Positions 1 through 12,720 of a DNA stretch of 64,000 bases are shown one piece after another. Under the pieces are notes generated by a model. That model was not told the origin of the DNA, did not search any database, and saw only the letters and a program-made list of their open reading frames with translations. A program made the position numbers and the translations under genes. Position 1 is the stretch's first letter; every line of letters starts with the position of its first letter. The DNA is from Morinoia aosen (taxonomy: Eukaryota > Arthropoda > Malacostraca > Amphipoda > Talitridae): contig CM059562.1 in the NCBI GenBank assembly GCA_030386875.1, positions 70,988,201-71,052,200 on the forward strand, read 5' to 3'.

Positions 1-587
1 TCTACCTGTGTTTCTGGTCTATTGACCAGACCTTTTGTCAATTAGTACTCCTCGTATGGAATATTTGTTTTAGGATACCCTATATTTAAGAAACTTTTAA
101 AAGCCAATATGTTGGCATGTATCTCATGTGACAATTTGGAAATAAACATTTTTTCTTTTTCTTTCTTCTTTTCTATTGAGCCTCAAGAGACGACGATGCT
201 GAACTGGAATTGACCTTCACTCGATGTTTCGTGGCGTAAGTTTAAAGTTAGCCTCAAGGTTAGCCTCAGCTTAGGGATTTCTCTGTGGTGATGAATTTAC
301 TTTCACGCTGTGCATCGAAGTGCATTCTAAAGCTCTAACGGAGCATGGCGATGTAGTGTTATTCTTCGGGAAAACGAGTACGATTGATATGAAAGGAACT
401 GCTGAGAGAGCTTACGAGCAGATATTCTGCAAAGATCAGTGATATTTGTTTTTACGCCTCAAAAAATCAAGTGGAAAATACACACGTGCAGTTTTGCATC
501 GCATATTGAACGTTTTCCTTCGTGCAGACAAATCATACACGTGTTTGTATTCTGGAGATTTGTATTTTTTATTATACATTCAGGAAA
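1..587. other. Unannotated AT-rich stretch
   Basis: Only short chance open frames are seen here. I recognise no gene, repeat family member or RNA gene. Confidence 0.5.
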
Positions 588-951
588 CCCCTCACGGTGA
601 TACAACTTTTGAATATATGGGAATTAGCACTCCCAGGGGGAGTATATGAGGTCCCTAGCCATAGGTTATGCAGGCCTTCTTTTTGTTGAAGTGGAACAGG
701 TTTTTCTTTCGTTACGGACCATCTTTTTGTGTGCATTACTGTCCTGTTTTTCAGCACCCTTTACATTCTTATTCAATTTTTACATTGTTTTATAAACTTC
801 TTTCTCAGCTTACTGTTTCCATACACCTTGTACATAGATTCCGCATTCCCTAATCTCCATACTAATTGGTGCCTTTCTCCTTCCTCTCTCCGATACGCTC
901 TTTTTTGTAGTGGTTAAGGAGGCTTAACCTAGCATATTATCTAATCTAATC
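588..951 (+). repeat. SINE-A copy, near full length
   Basis: This is a member of the dispersed family I call SINE-A. It begins with the head CCCCTCACGGTGATAC, continues through the 'gaggtccctagc...aggccttctttttgttg' body, the acceptor-like tract ending TTTTTCAG, and the shared 3' block 'attccgcattccctaa'. It ends in the tail TCTAATCTAATC. No flanking duplication is clear. The family is recognised by comparison among copies in this window; it codes for nothing. The 61- and 62-residue open frames crossing it are chance. Confidence 0.85.
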
Positions 952-1889
952 AAAAAGCCTGATATAGTCACGTCTGATCCTTATCGGTTTGTTGAACCTT
1001 GAATAGCCGTTCTTGTAGTACATAAGATTTACTATTCAAATTTTTACACAACAGATGAGTCATTTAAAAGCTGGTATGCTACGCGCTAAATTGAGTCAGA
1101 GAATACTGTCGACACGCATCTCAAAACGAAAACATGGATTTGAACTTCAGCGACGTGTGTAAATTAGAGACTAGCCTACGTGATGGCAGTTATTACAATC
1201 TCCTCTGATCACAACCTATGAGATGAAGTAATACTTACGTCCTGAACAAGGAATGTGATCGTACGAAGTGTTCTCAGCACCTTAGATGCGAGACTGACGT
1301 GAATATCATGAGCAGTTCCCTGAAGAGAATGTTGATATAGATTTTCAATAACTTTTAAAATGGTTTGTGATCCTTGAAACATGATAGTATGTTAATTGCC
1401 TTCTTCAACTTAGAATATTTTTATTTCTCTAGCGCCCGTCTATTAAAGCGTTTCCGTGGAAACACAAACTACTGTTTGTATTTCTGACCACTGATGAATA
1501 TTTTTAATCTCCACTCAAAGTTTCAAGTGCTCTTACATAATTTGATTGACTTCTTAAAGAAACATGTCAGGCATGACTGCTTCATAACGATCGTGTTATG
1601 TAGTACTCAAACAATGAATTGCACTGAAGAAAATTGCGGTGTGAAGAACATTTATTCTATTGCCTAATCCCCACTTCAATCTGTGGTCATTCTGAGTGAA
1701 CATTTTATAAAATATAATTTTTTAGAACTACGTATAAGCAGTATGATTTCCTCACGGACTGCAAAAGTTTTCTCCTGGAAAATTCATGTTTTTCCTTTAC
1801 CAACAACCATTAGAACATTAACCCTAACATCACTTGGCCAAGTCGCTTTAAATTTTTTTTGTGCTCCAAATCTTCTTGCGTGTGACCCA
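952..1889. other. Unannotated AT-rich stretch
   Basis: No coding signal or repeat recognised. Short open frames only. Confidence 0.5.
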
Positions 1890-2165
1890 GCTCTTGCTCT
1901 GTAACTCAATTGGCGAAGTTACCGTCCACGGAGACCTTAAGTCACATCTCGGGGAGTTGGGATCTCGTCCCAAGTCGCGACCACGTTAAAGATGAAGATG
2001 GACTTCGGGAGCGCGTCCCCTGGCCGAGGTGTGATGCCAACTTCTGATGAGGGAGATTGCGGGTCGTGCAGCTAATGCTCGCTCTCTTCGGCCACCAGGG
2101 GAAAGTTCTCGAGTTAAACTAACTCGGAATGTGAGCTTGGCACCTCAGGATTGTGGCACCGAGTG
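1890..2165 (+). repeat. Possible tRNA-derived SINE relic
   Basis: A box-like sequence TAACTCAATTGG lies at 1902-1913 and a B box/T-arm-like GGGATCTCGTCCC at 1959-1971, spaced as in a tRNA gene. The segment is richer in GC than its flanks and continues with about 190 bp of tRNA-unrelated sequence (around 1975-2165). The bases where the two acceptor-stem strands should lie do not pair, so it is not a working tRNA. A tRNA-headed SINE, decayed, is the simplest reading; only one copy is seen here, so the family status is inferred. Confidence 0.4.
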
Positions 2166-4081
2166 CATGGCTTTGTTTCAACTGAGAATTGTGTCAGTGA
2201 GTTACTTGTAATTTCTTGACGTCAGAGTTTAGTGTTTTTCGTGCGTTTAGTTAATTTTTAAGGAAATAAACTTTACCGATTCTATAGTCAAATTAGAGGG
2301 AAAAGGAAGATGATGCGCATGCCGTAATAAAATTCATCTGTACTTTTAAGGTCCATTTAAAGTAATTTTAAAAAATTAATTGATTACTTTGAGAGACAAT
2401 TGCTGTTATTTGTTTGGTTTGTCTATTATATATTTATTTTATCGCATCTTAGCAGCATCACTAATTGTGTTCCAATTTCAGACGGAAGTTTTGTACTCCA
2501 TTTTCGTCGTCTAATCAATCGTGAGGTTTTACTCCATTTCATAATACGCTCATTTTTTTGCATTGTAATAATTATGTTAATCGCGAGACCAATTAGATAT
2601 TTCGCTGCCATGAACACATATAAGTATGTGTGAATTGTTTCTATTAATGATGGAAATCCTTTTTTTTTAACGAATAGACAATTCAGAATGGTAACGCAGT
2701 CTTTATTTTGTGTTTATAAACAGTTGTTTTGATACAAAACAGTCATCTCACGTCTTTTCAAAGCAAACATGGATTTATACTCTAGGGGTAAAGCCCAGAT
2801 TTTACCACAAGAAGGCCAATATGTTGTATATAACGTTTTTTAGTTGATGCTACCAACTCCTAAACTCACACTACGGTCTGAGAGGATAACAACCGAAAGT
2901 AAATAAAGGAAACTGAAAAAAAATCAGAACACACAACTTTGAGTAGAGAAACTGCGAATGGGGTTTCCAGCAAAAACGAATAAATGAACCTCGACTCTAC
3001 TCCTGCTTTGGCTGTCAAGAGCGCTGAAGCTTCAACGTCGAGCAATTGATGCAGATTCGATAGTTGTAACTAGAAAAATCTCGACTTTCACTAGAAGTCT
3101 TTAGCAGAATCTACAAGTGCACCTTCAAGAGAAAGGAGAGGTTCCTGGCTCTTTTTTATGTAAAATTTTAGTCGAGGGATTTTGTGCCGCGGCCCACACC
3201 CAGAGGGTGAAGCGTCTGGTGTTATTTTCCACAGTGCTATCCTTGACGATTGTTTCTGACGTACTGCCCTCGGCTAAGCCAATACGACCAAGGGGACTCC
3301 TAAGTCAACCACTTTCTGCGAACAAACTCATTTAGATGAGGAAAGAGAAAATTCGTAAATTATCCTTACGCACATTAAATTATACCTAAATGCTTCAATT
3401 ACCCACAAATGAGTTCATCTCATAGAATCTTGTGAAAAATAGTAATTTCTAATAAGATATATAGAAGAAAAATAAGCTTGAAGATGTTTCGATAGAAGTT
3501 GGAGACCACAAAGGCTTGGTGGAGAGGGGAACGCAATGCCTTCGAGACGACGTTCCTGAGATATGCTGTTGCTTGATATGACTTTGTTCTGAGAGGAAAA
3601 TTTGCAGAATATTCGAAGGATGAACGTAGATGAGGCCGTAGAAAACTCGTGACGAATATATTGTCGAGTAATGGAGTTACAGTTCTTCTTGGAGAATCAA
3701 AGTGATCACGCTGGTCTGTCGCAACAACTCTTCCATAGCGGAAACATATTCCTAAGTTGACGGTGTCTATGTTGAATCACCACACAGTAGATGTTGCGCT
3801 CTGTGAATCTCACATTTTAAAATTTTGTATCATGATGCGACACTCGTCCTTTCGGAAATGAGCAAAGGCTTTCAAATGTTTTTATCCGTTTTCTAATTTT
3901 ATCTGAAATAGGAGAAATGCAAAGTTACTGAAATGAATTACAGGCTGCGTTGATGAAAAAACTAGATATATTTATTGCCATTGGCTATGATAAACAAATA
4001 ACCAGAAGTTCCATACTTATGCTTCCTCCCACGTTGCTTGAAATTGATTTTGAAAATCCAAAGGGGATAGTGACTGTTCAT
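2166..4081. other. Unannotated AT-rich stretch
   Basis: Nothing recognised. Open frames are all under 80 codons, and some overlap on opposite strands (for example about 2400-2633). Confidence 0.5.
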
Positions 4082-4320
4082 CCCCTCACAGGGATACAGC
4101 TATTGCATCGATGGGAATTAGCCCTTCTAAGGAAAAATGTAAGGTTCCGAGTTGAGAGTTAAGCATTCTTTTTCTTGACATAAAATATTTTTTTGTCATG
4201 GATTATCTTTTTTCTGTTCAATGCAGTTTTTCCGCACTTTTAACTTTGTTTCACAATTTGTATCTCGTTTCTTAGCTTTTTTCTTACCTTACAGTGTCTA
4301 TGTGCAGGGGAACACACCTT
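4082..4320 (+). repeat. SINE-A copy, 3'-truncated
   Basis: The head (CCCCTCACAGGGATACAG), the body and the polypyrimidine region match the SINE-A family. Similarity stops after 'tgtgcaggggaacacacc', so the last third and the tail are missing. Divergence from other copies is high, suggesting an old copy. Confidence 0.75.
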
Positions 4321-5474
4321 CTTTGCTGATGGTGCTAGCGACAATGAAAAGGTTTACAAAAGATGGCAGTCGACATGTATTTGATCCACTCGAGGAATTT
4401 GATTTGTTTCACAGTATTCAACTTGTCATTTGAAATACACTGTGTCAATTGAGGATATGTTCTTGTCAGAACGCGAGAGCTATTCCTGCCCTTCGGACAC
4501 GATCCTACACCGGGAAGTATGCGCCTGCCCTCGTTTACTAGTCATTGCGCAGATCTGCTATTTTTCGCAGCTTTCGCTCCCAAGTTTTGAAATCCGGTGC
4601 CTACAAAAACTACCCCACGCTGCCGTTCGTGGCTTCAGTTTGAGCTGGGGAATCGTTGTTGACATTCTTAAGCGACTGCAATGCTCGTCGCCCTACCAAC
4701 GAGGTCCAAGTTTGACCACCATTTGTATGGAGACTAGGCGTTCATGGAGATCTTACTGATTCTGAGCGTCTGCTTCCCTGGCAACGGCTGCGTTTTTTTC
4801 TTCTCATCGTTCCTGTGCAGTTCCATTCTAATTTGGCGGCTCCGAACTTTGTCCAAAATATTCAAATCGGAAATAAAAATTTTGGCAGTAAAACGTAAGA
4901 TTAGGAACTACGTTCACCTTGCGTGAAAATTCGGGTATGGTACGAATTGTACAGCCTGAAGCAATATCGCACCTTGACCCTAGTTGTACGGAGCTTGTTT
5001 TATTCGAGAGAGTTGACTAATTTGGGGAGAGTAACAGAGTTTCATTTTTAAGAATGCAAATTTTCTAAGTTCCTTGACTTTCTGTGTAACATACTGAGAA
5101 AAAATAGCTGAGAACACACTGAGAACCAAATATTCGTTTCATACACGAAGAGGAAAATTAACTTCCTTTCTGACACAGCAGTAGAGTTGACCTAGGTAAA
5201 CGTCCTATTTACAGACGACTGCATCGCTATTTCAGAGAGTAAGTCTCCTCACGACTCTGCTGGATTTGATTTGATCTTCATCATCTTGTGTGACGGCTCA
5301 TATAGTCTCACCATCCCAGAGCGGAATACTAATGTCGATGAAATTTTACCCTAGTTTTTGAGACGTCTAGTTGAGTTTTTCATGTAAGAACACATCGCCT
5401 TGTCTTTAGATATGAGAGCGATTACTAAAGTTCAGGTTCATTCCAAGTATTGAATAGAAAAATTATTTTGCTTT
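4321..5474. other. Unannotated stretch
   Basis: It holds a 109-codon open frame (4430-4759, + strand) with no recognisable domain, which I do not call. No repeats recognised. Confidence 0.45.
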
Positions 5475-5800
5475 GAATTAGCGCTCCGACGGAGGAGTTG
5501 GGAGGTTCCGAGCTGATGTAGGTAATATTTTTCTTAAAATGTAATAGTTTTTTCTTTATGAACCATCTATTTTTATTTCACAACTTTTTTTTGTCACTTT
5601 CTATTGCTTTCTGCTTCAACTTTTTATCTTGTCTCTTTATCTTTTTTTAAGTTCGCTGTTGCTTACCCCAATGTGTGGGGACACACCTTTTGCGAGGATT
5701 CCTCGTTCCCTTAATTCCAGACTGAATGTCCCTTTTTCTCTCCTCTTAGGAATACCGTTGTTTTAGTTAGGAAGGCTTAAAGTAACTTATAACTAAATTT
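5475..5800 (+). repeat. SINE-A copy, decayed, head truncated
   Basis: It starts at 'gaattagcgctcc' (the first about 25 bp of the head are missing or unrecognisable). It runs through the T-rich body to 'ggaaggcttaaagtaacttataac'. Many substitutions mark it as old. No flanking duplication is seen. Confidence 0.7.
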
Positions 5801-5908
5801 ATTCTGACTTGACGCAATGAGGAGGCAGTTCAAAAATGCATCCTCCAGCATGTTTCTGTCGTCTGGAAGTACTTGCGATGATGTGTCTCGAAACTTGTTC
5901 ACATAAGC

Positions 5909-6137
5909 TTAACCCTTTAATGCCCAAGTGAACAGTACGGTCCTCTGTCAAAAATAACAATAATATATTGTATTTCTTATTCAATTTGTTCACTAATGAG
6001 TCCTTTGAACTTCACTGCCGAGTGGCAGTTCCTTCCCCATCTTGATAACAGTGACTACCAAATGCCAGTGTCAGTTTAGTGATAGTGGTTGTCATAACGG
6101 TAATATGAGTATAAAAATGTTGGCGTTAAAGAGTTGA
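5909..6137. mobile_element. piggyBac-like MITE, family pB-2, copy 1
   Basis: A 229-bp non-coding element. The left end reads TTAACCCTTTAATGCCCAA. The right end, read on the other strand, is TCAACTCTTTAACGCCAA, so the ends are inverted repeats with a few mismatches, and the right TTAA site has mutated to TTGA. TTAA targets with ends starting CCCTTT are typical of the piggyBac superfamily. The interior, including 'actgccgagtggcagttcc', is shared with the copy at 35447-35711. No transposase is present. Confidence 0.65.
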
Positions 6138-6568
6138 TTTCATTTCATTTCACTCTACTAAAGTTTTACAATTCTTCAGCAATTTTTAAAATTTTTTCGT
6201 GGTTAATTAACTCTCTTAAATTTTTTACTAAAGCCATTTCTTTTTTAAGTGCTGTTTCAGCTTTCGAACTGGCGTGCTCTGTAATGCTTAGTCAAAGTGC
6301 ATAAACAAATTTATGGGGCTGAAGATCAAGGCAGGGTAAAACTTCATACATCACCCGAGTAGAAAGCAGAGGCAAAGATAAGTGATGAGAGAAAGAAGAG
6401 TACTCATACAGCAGCAATAAAGAAACAAGACTAAACGTCTTTTTAAAGCTAAAAAAAAACAGAATCCTCAGCAAGACAGAGCTCTAAAGTCTCCTGCAAC
6501 ATTCCTGATGATAAAGAAGCGATAGACGAGACTTTTTTGGATTCTCCTAATTCCTGCGGAGTCGTTAT
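6138..6568. other. Unannotated stretch
   Basis: AT-rich, nothing recognised. Confidence 0.5.
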
Positions 6569-6580
6569 TGATCAATTTTG

Positions 6581-6936
6581 CTGTGTTCCCTTAGGGGGAT
6601 GCAACTCTTGTATCTATGAGAATTAGCACTCACAGGGGGAAAATGTATGAGGGCCCGAGCTGAGAGTTAGGTGGGCCTTCTTTTTGTTGAAATAATTATT
6701 TTTGTAATGTTAAAAAACCTATTTTGGTTCATTGCTGTCCTATTTTTTTAGCACCTAATATGTTATTCTTCAACTTTTATCTTGTTTCATTGTTTTTTTC
6801 TCAACTTACTGTTTCTATGCCCTTCTGCATAGATTCGTCATTCTCTTATCTCTAAATGGTGCCTTCCTTCGTCTTCTCTTAGATACGCTTTTTTTGTAGC
6901 AGTTAGGGAGGCGCAAACTAACTTATAATCTTAATC
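6581..6936 (+). repeat. SINE-A copy with 12-bp target duplication
   Basis: A near full-length SINE-A copy with head CCCTTAGGGGGATGC at about 6588 and tail ATAATCTTAATC. The flanks carry an identical 12-mer TGATCAATTTTG at 6569-6580 and 6937-6948, read as a target-site duplication. Seven extra bases (CTGTGTT) lie between the left duplication and the usual start, as seen at the 5' junctions of some LINE-made insertions. It has the short 'cccttctgcatag' linker also seen in the copies at 24629 and 47385. Confidence 0.85.
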
Positions 6937-6948
6937 TGATCAATTTTG

Positions 6949-9900
6949 TTAACGGTATTGCGGATCCGATGTTACGACAAGCTTTCGAGCTTTCATATTT
7001 CAAGCGTTGGGCAATTTTATTTGAGGGCTTATAATTTCTGTTAGTCTGTTTCTCTTCGTTTTTCTCCTCAGACGCACCGAACGTACGGACACTATAGTTG
7101 TCACGCGGGTGTACATAATCGAACATATTTCGCTTGAAATTCAAGGAAAATTCTGGAAACTTCCAACTTTCGGCTGGATTCCATCATTTCTTTCACCGCA
7201 CCATGTTGCTCAAACGAAATCTCGTATTTTCAGCTACATATCCTGTAAATGACTGGTTTGACAACAGAAGATCTAATTCATTGCATTTTTGAACTGTCTT
7301 CAAAATTTTGCAGGGATTTTTGAAGCATAATGCCCAATATTGCACTTATGTTTATATATTTATTGTACAATCAATTATTCGATGAGTTTTTTCATTGTAC
7401 ATTTCAAGCATTACGAGCGAAAATCGTCTCAGGTAATGCATTGAATTTTTAACTTTTTCACTTAACTTTCTTCCTGTACTGCCCTGATATTAGGCTGTGG
7501 TAGGATATTCCTATTGCTCTTCATGTTTAATTTGTTCCTAGGCTCAACTCCAACTCCTGCTCGCTTGGTTCCAAGAACTGACTTTCATTTCAGCGTAAGA
7601 TCGCCCAGTCAAAATTTCTCGGAATCTCATGCCCTCAAAATTTTCTCGAGCCCTGCAGCGCTTGAGATCTTTCTCATTCCCTGGGAGCTGGGTGACCCCC
7701 AGAAAATTTATGAAAATTGCCAGCTCTTCACGCTTCGAGGACGAGTTAAACTCCTCGACTCGGGCAAGCCCCATTTCGGTGGCGTTCAAGTGGCTGGTCA
7801 ACGGCCCCGACCCTCAGGAACGACTCGTCAAGCATTCCTGAGTCGGTGAGAAGAGCTGTCCCGGGCCCTCTTTATATAGCAGTCACCAATATCCTCTGCT
7901 AATATTGAGTTACTGCTCGATAGCCGGCCTTTATGTTTGCTTTCTTCCTCCATTAGACTCATTTCATGGGAAACATCCACGGCTTCCCTAGTTTGCGGGT
8001 TTGTCACTGAGAATTCGATTTTCATAGTCTGTGAACCTTCACCTCTATCGCTTTATGTTATTTATTACAAAATTGAAGGAATTTGATGACTTAATCATCG
8101 GTGACTTCATCATCGTGGACGCTACGCGCTTGTTAGACGCTAGTCATCCTTGATGTCTGACACTCCACGAGGTAACGACAGATGACACGTTGATGGTTCA
8201 ATACTTTACAATTTCCAGGAAATTGTTCAGCCGTATTTTTTCATCTAATTGTGCCTATAATTTATAAAATTATTAGTTCCCCTCTAGGAACAAAATGTGG
8301 TGAAAACAAGTACGAACCCACTTGCTGTAAAACTATAATCATATTTATTTCCCTGTAAGGATCATATATTAAAAGTAATTTTTCTCTTTCATAAGCACTG
8401 TTACAACCCAAAAAGGCTTAGAGAATTTATGATGTGTTATAATCTTGAAGAAAACGTTTGTTGAAACTGAAGAATTTCATTTGAATTCATTAATGAGCCA
8501 CACTGGGGATAAGAAAGGTCATTTAATTCAATATCAAAACTGAGATTCCACTCTAAACTTGGCTCGTGCACACTCATAAATCGAGGCGTAATTCTTCGCC
8601 CTAATTCTTTCGTTAGCCAAGTGACTTACATTTAATATCAAAAGACTAGTTATGGGTAAGAATGACAGGATTATTACCGTAAAACGTGAGTGCAACAGCA
8701 ATTTTTCAATTGGTCATTCAACGAGTAGCTTTCTTAATCTTTTTGTTTCATCTAGCGTTTACTCCGGAATGCTCTACAGGTTATCAATGATTATATTGCT
8801 TATTTTATGTTTGGAAGTTTCTGAATGCCTTAAGCATTAGGACACTCATCCATTTGTACAAGTTTTATGCGATAAAATACCGCAATTCAGTGTCAAATAG
8901 TCCAGGTTAGATTTTACCCTCCCTCATCTTACTCGAAGGAACATTTGCTATGAACTGTCCCAATTTTTTCGCATGCACGAACTAAGCTTTCACGTAGTCT
9001 CAGGGACAAACATGAAGATTATGTCGAGGTGTCTCTTCGAACTGCTCCATAAGAGGGCACGAGAAAAACGGGCTCTACCGCTACTTTGACAGTGAATTTT
9101 GAGTTTGTGCCAGCCAACGTCTTGAATACCCATTATATAACTTTGACTGCGGCGTGAGCCATATTTGGTCACTAAAGAAATCTCTATTATGCTACTAACC
9201 AACCAGTTGTTACAAACTTAATTTTAAGAAAATTATTTATCAAACTTAACGAAAACACTATACAGTTACCGTTTGATATTTTCAACATTCCTTACTAAAA
9301 TTAATTTTGAATTTGAATTGAATATTAAACTTCAGTTTTATCTGCTGCAATCAAAGTGAACGCTGTTAATGCCATGGGCACACCCAGCTGTCCCTCTACA
9401 TGACGTTGCAAGTAGCATTGTCCTGTCACTCCAGCTTCAGGACAGTGAAAGCATGGAATTTATTTACTGAGATAGTCTACTGGCGTGTACTGCAGACTCG
9501 ACTTGTCATTTGATTTTCAAGCAACTCATTTGAAATGGACGAACGCATATTGTGAGAACTACATTTAGTGAGTGTTGGTTACTGATAGCCTGTAACAGAT
9601 ATTATGTTATGGAGCCTTTCTCGATGTCATTCTTTCTTTCTATTCATCTTTTTAGCTCTCTTTTGACGGGCGTGATTGATGATCACTTTATTTTATTTTA
9701 GGTTAACGTAGATAAACTGGGACTTTTCAACGTCCACGAATTTAATTAATGAATGAGCGGCAAATTAAATGAGCGACAAATTGGTAGCGTGGAATTAGTA
9801 TAAATTGGTAGCATGGAACATTTCTCTCCGCAGATAATGATAATTCATCTTCCTAACCAGCAGGAAATTATACACAGTGGCACATCGACATTTATTCCCT

Positions 9901-10868
9901 AATCTCGTCACAAAAGGTTATCATTCTAAAGTAAAGAAAGTCTAACGCACGAAATTACACTTCGATTGATATTGAAGACAAAACATAAGATATGCTGAAG
10001 GCATGACGATATAAATGAATGCTTAAGGCATAATACCGATAATCCTACGCCCAGAAGGGAGGCAATGAGGATGTTTCCTAAGGGACATATGACATGGTGG
10101 ACTTATCTTTGTTTCGAAATCCGGAAGATAGCTATATCGTGTGTACGCCGAGACATTTATCAATTACTTTAATTTAACAGGTATGAGGAATCACTAGTAG
10201 TACACATTTCAAAGGAGAAACAATGCCTAGCCCGAAGGCAGGCGTTCAAGATGTGTTAAGGCGTTCTTTCTCTGAGGGAAGTCTCGGACGTACTGACCCT
10301 TCTCGTCTGCGCGGAGCGCTCACCCTCCAGATCGTCTGCTCTCACGCCCCCTTCGAACGATAGCTTAACATTGCAATCTCAGTATAGATTATTCCTCGAC
10401 CAAGCGGTTGTGTATGACTCTAGCGTATTTAATTATATGAGCAAAGGGAAACATTAATTCTCGCTAATCGTACAAATGATCTAATTAACATGGGCTATTG
10501 AATAATGACAGAAATAACAGTGAAGAATCTCTCTTGTGTCGGCATTCGGCAGCTCCTTCAGTCCGTTGACGTCTTTGCTTCTTCCGCGATCTCGGAGTCG
10601 ACGTAGAGGAGATATAAAGGGGAAGAAGAATAACTACTTAGAACGATTCGCGAAGTCTGATAACCGTTTCTGCGGCATACGACGTCCCTCTCTCTAACTG
10701 CTTTTGGATCATTCGAATAGTGGAGCGTCCTCCTTCGAAAGATCCTTACGTTGTGGTAGAGTCACAACAATTAAGCGCTGTCCAGGAAATGAAAGTCGTT
10801 ATGGAACAATTAATCGGTAACGATGAGTCAAATTGTGACCTCGAGAGTGGATAATTCACCGTCAATCA
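6949..10868. other. Unannotated stretch, about 3.9 kb
   Basis: No gene or family repeat recognised. Around 7514-7849 open frames of 111 and 70 codons (+) and 85 codons (-) overlap on both strands with higher GC, but none resembles a known protein. A short direct duplication of 'aattggtagc.tggaa' occurs at about 9780-9818. A GC-richer patch lies near 10270-10360. Confidence 0.45.
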
Positions 10869-10884
10869 GTATTAACCAGGGTTG

Positions 10885-11125
10885 CGGAGTCGGAGTCGGA
10901 GTCGGGAGTCGGAGTCGCCGGAGTCGGATGTTTTAGGGTGGAGTCGGAGTCGGAGTCGGAGTCGCTTCTCTGAAGTGTGGTGGAGTCGGAGTCGGAGTCG
11001 GAGTCGCTACTCTGAAGTGTGATGGAGTCGGAGTCGGAGTCGCTTTTCCGAATGTGATGGAGTCGGAGTCGGAGTCGGAGTCGTTCATTCGGATGTGGTA
11101 GAGTCGTGGTTGGAGTCGCTCTTTT
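10885..11125 (+). repeat. Left subterminal GGAGTC array of the hAT-like element
   Basis: Runs of three to four GGAGTC hexamers are separated by 15-16-bp spacers such as 'cttctctgaagtgtgg', giving a 42-bp period (26 bp of hexamers plus 16 bp of spacer) that decays inward. In hAT elements subterminal repeats commonly act as transposase binding sites; that role here is inferred. Confidence 0.8.
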
Positions 11126-12718
11126 TGGTGTCTTCGATTCTAATTTTTGCTAAAAATTATTTATAATTCTTTACAACTAAAAGTAAACCAAAACAGAGTT
11201 AGAATGCTTTGCTAAAAAACCTTAAAAATACACAATGTTTTTGTTGATTGTTTTGTTCTAAGTATGAAACAGCGTATTTATTCCTATCACCTAATACCGT
11301 CATGTTATCTAGTCATTGAGGGTTTGCACAGATATATATGAGAAACCTACGAGTGCGAAATATAATTTTTGTACCCAGCATTGATGTATATTTTGTAGTT
11401 AAAAGCAGGAATTAGTAATTGAAAGCATCGCAAATTCATTCTGTATATATCTGTTTTGTTCATTTTTCCTTCAATTAATACATGGGAACTGGAAAATAGT
11501 ATTAAATGTGTTGCAAGTTACTTGTAGAACATTTCAGCTGATGCAATACATTGTACTCACATAAAGAGTGGTAACTCTGTATGCTCAAAATGATGCATTG
11601 ATTGATAATGATCATAAACATTTCTAGTCTTTAGGTTATGATTCATTGCCAATGAGTAGTCTTTGCCGAAACCTGAAGCTATGGTCTAGTGCACAAAGAC
11701 TTCTAGTTTTCAAGTCATGTTATCAAAATTGATATGGATTCCGTGTTTTTAAGTCAAGTTAACATGTATTAATAATAAAAATTTCTGCTCATTTCTCAAG
11801 TTATTCCTTGAATGTAATTTGGTTCTTTCAGAGTTATATTGTATTTCACTATATCATCATCATGTTTAATTTTTATCTTCGTATCACTCCCCAGTTTTTA
11901 AGCAAGTATACGCTGAAATGGAGAATTTTATAATGATCTTGATACATTTTTAAAAACTGAAATAGTATTCGTTTTGTAGCATTATATAATTAATTACTTC
12001 TTGTTAAGGAAGATTTGGAAATGTTGTAAGGTTATCTATATCGGCATTGAGACACTTGAAAAAAATTAAAATACGATGTAAACGAGCTGCAATGAAAATA
12101 ATTACACACACCAGCAAAAACTTCACTTACAGTCACACACACATTGTAACTGAAAACAATGCACTATCTCAGCTGCAATGGTTTTTGCATTTATGCGATA
12201 GTACAAATTCTCTTGCTGGAAACGTTTCAAATTGCTCCAAAAAACACGAAATGAGAAGAACCTGGGCGTTTATTAAAATAACAAAGTGTCCAATACAAAG
12301 TAAAAAGTTAGACGAAAATAAGAGATAGTATCATATTACACGCAAAGAAGCTAGAAGTGACTTTTATTCGTAAAAAAACGCTCCGAAAACGTCAGAACCC
12401 TGCGATGAAAGCAGAACAACTTTTGCTTATTATATATAGCCGAAATGTAACATAGAGTTGAGCAATAATATGACACTTTTTGTGCATTGTTACCCTGCAT
12501 AGTGTAGGTACCGAGAAGAAAAGGCAGTGTGCAAATCTGGCCTACCTTAGCTACACGTATACATAATTTTGGGGATTTGAAGCATAGTCATTGAATCAAC
12601 TATTATAATTTCAATGAATTAGTGCATACTTAGTAATAAAAAACTGTTGATACATATCTATGCTTCTCAGTGTAGACAATGCCTACATTACCTACTCAGA
12701 AAACACTTGTCAGTAATA
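11126..12718. other. Interior of hAT-like element, no coding signal
   Basis: AT-rich sequence. The longest frame is 93 codons at 12047-12328 (+), lysine-rich and without similarity I can name. Confidence 0.45.
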
Positions 12719-12720
12719 TA

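Noticed and set aside
12047-12328. 93-codon frame as hAT transposase remnant
   Set aside because: It shows no BED zinc finger, catalytic-region or dimerisation motif of hAT transposases.
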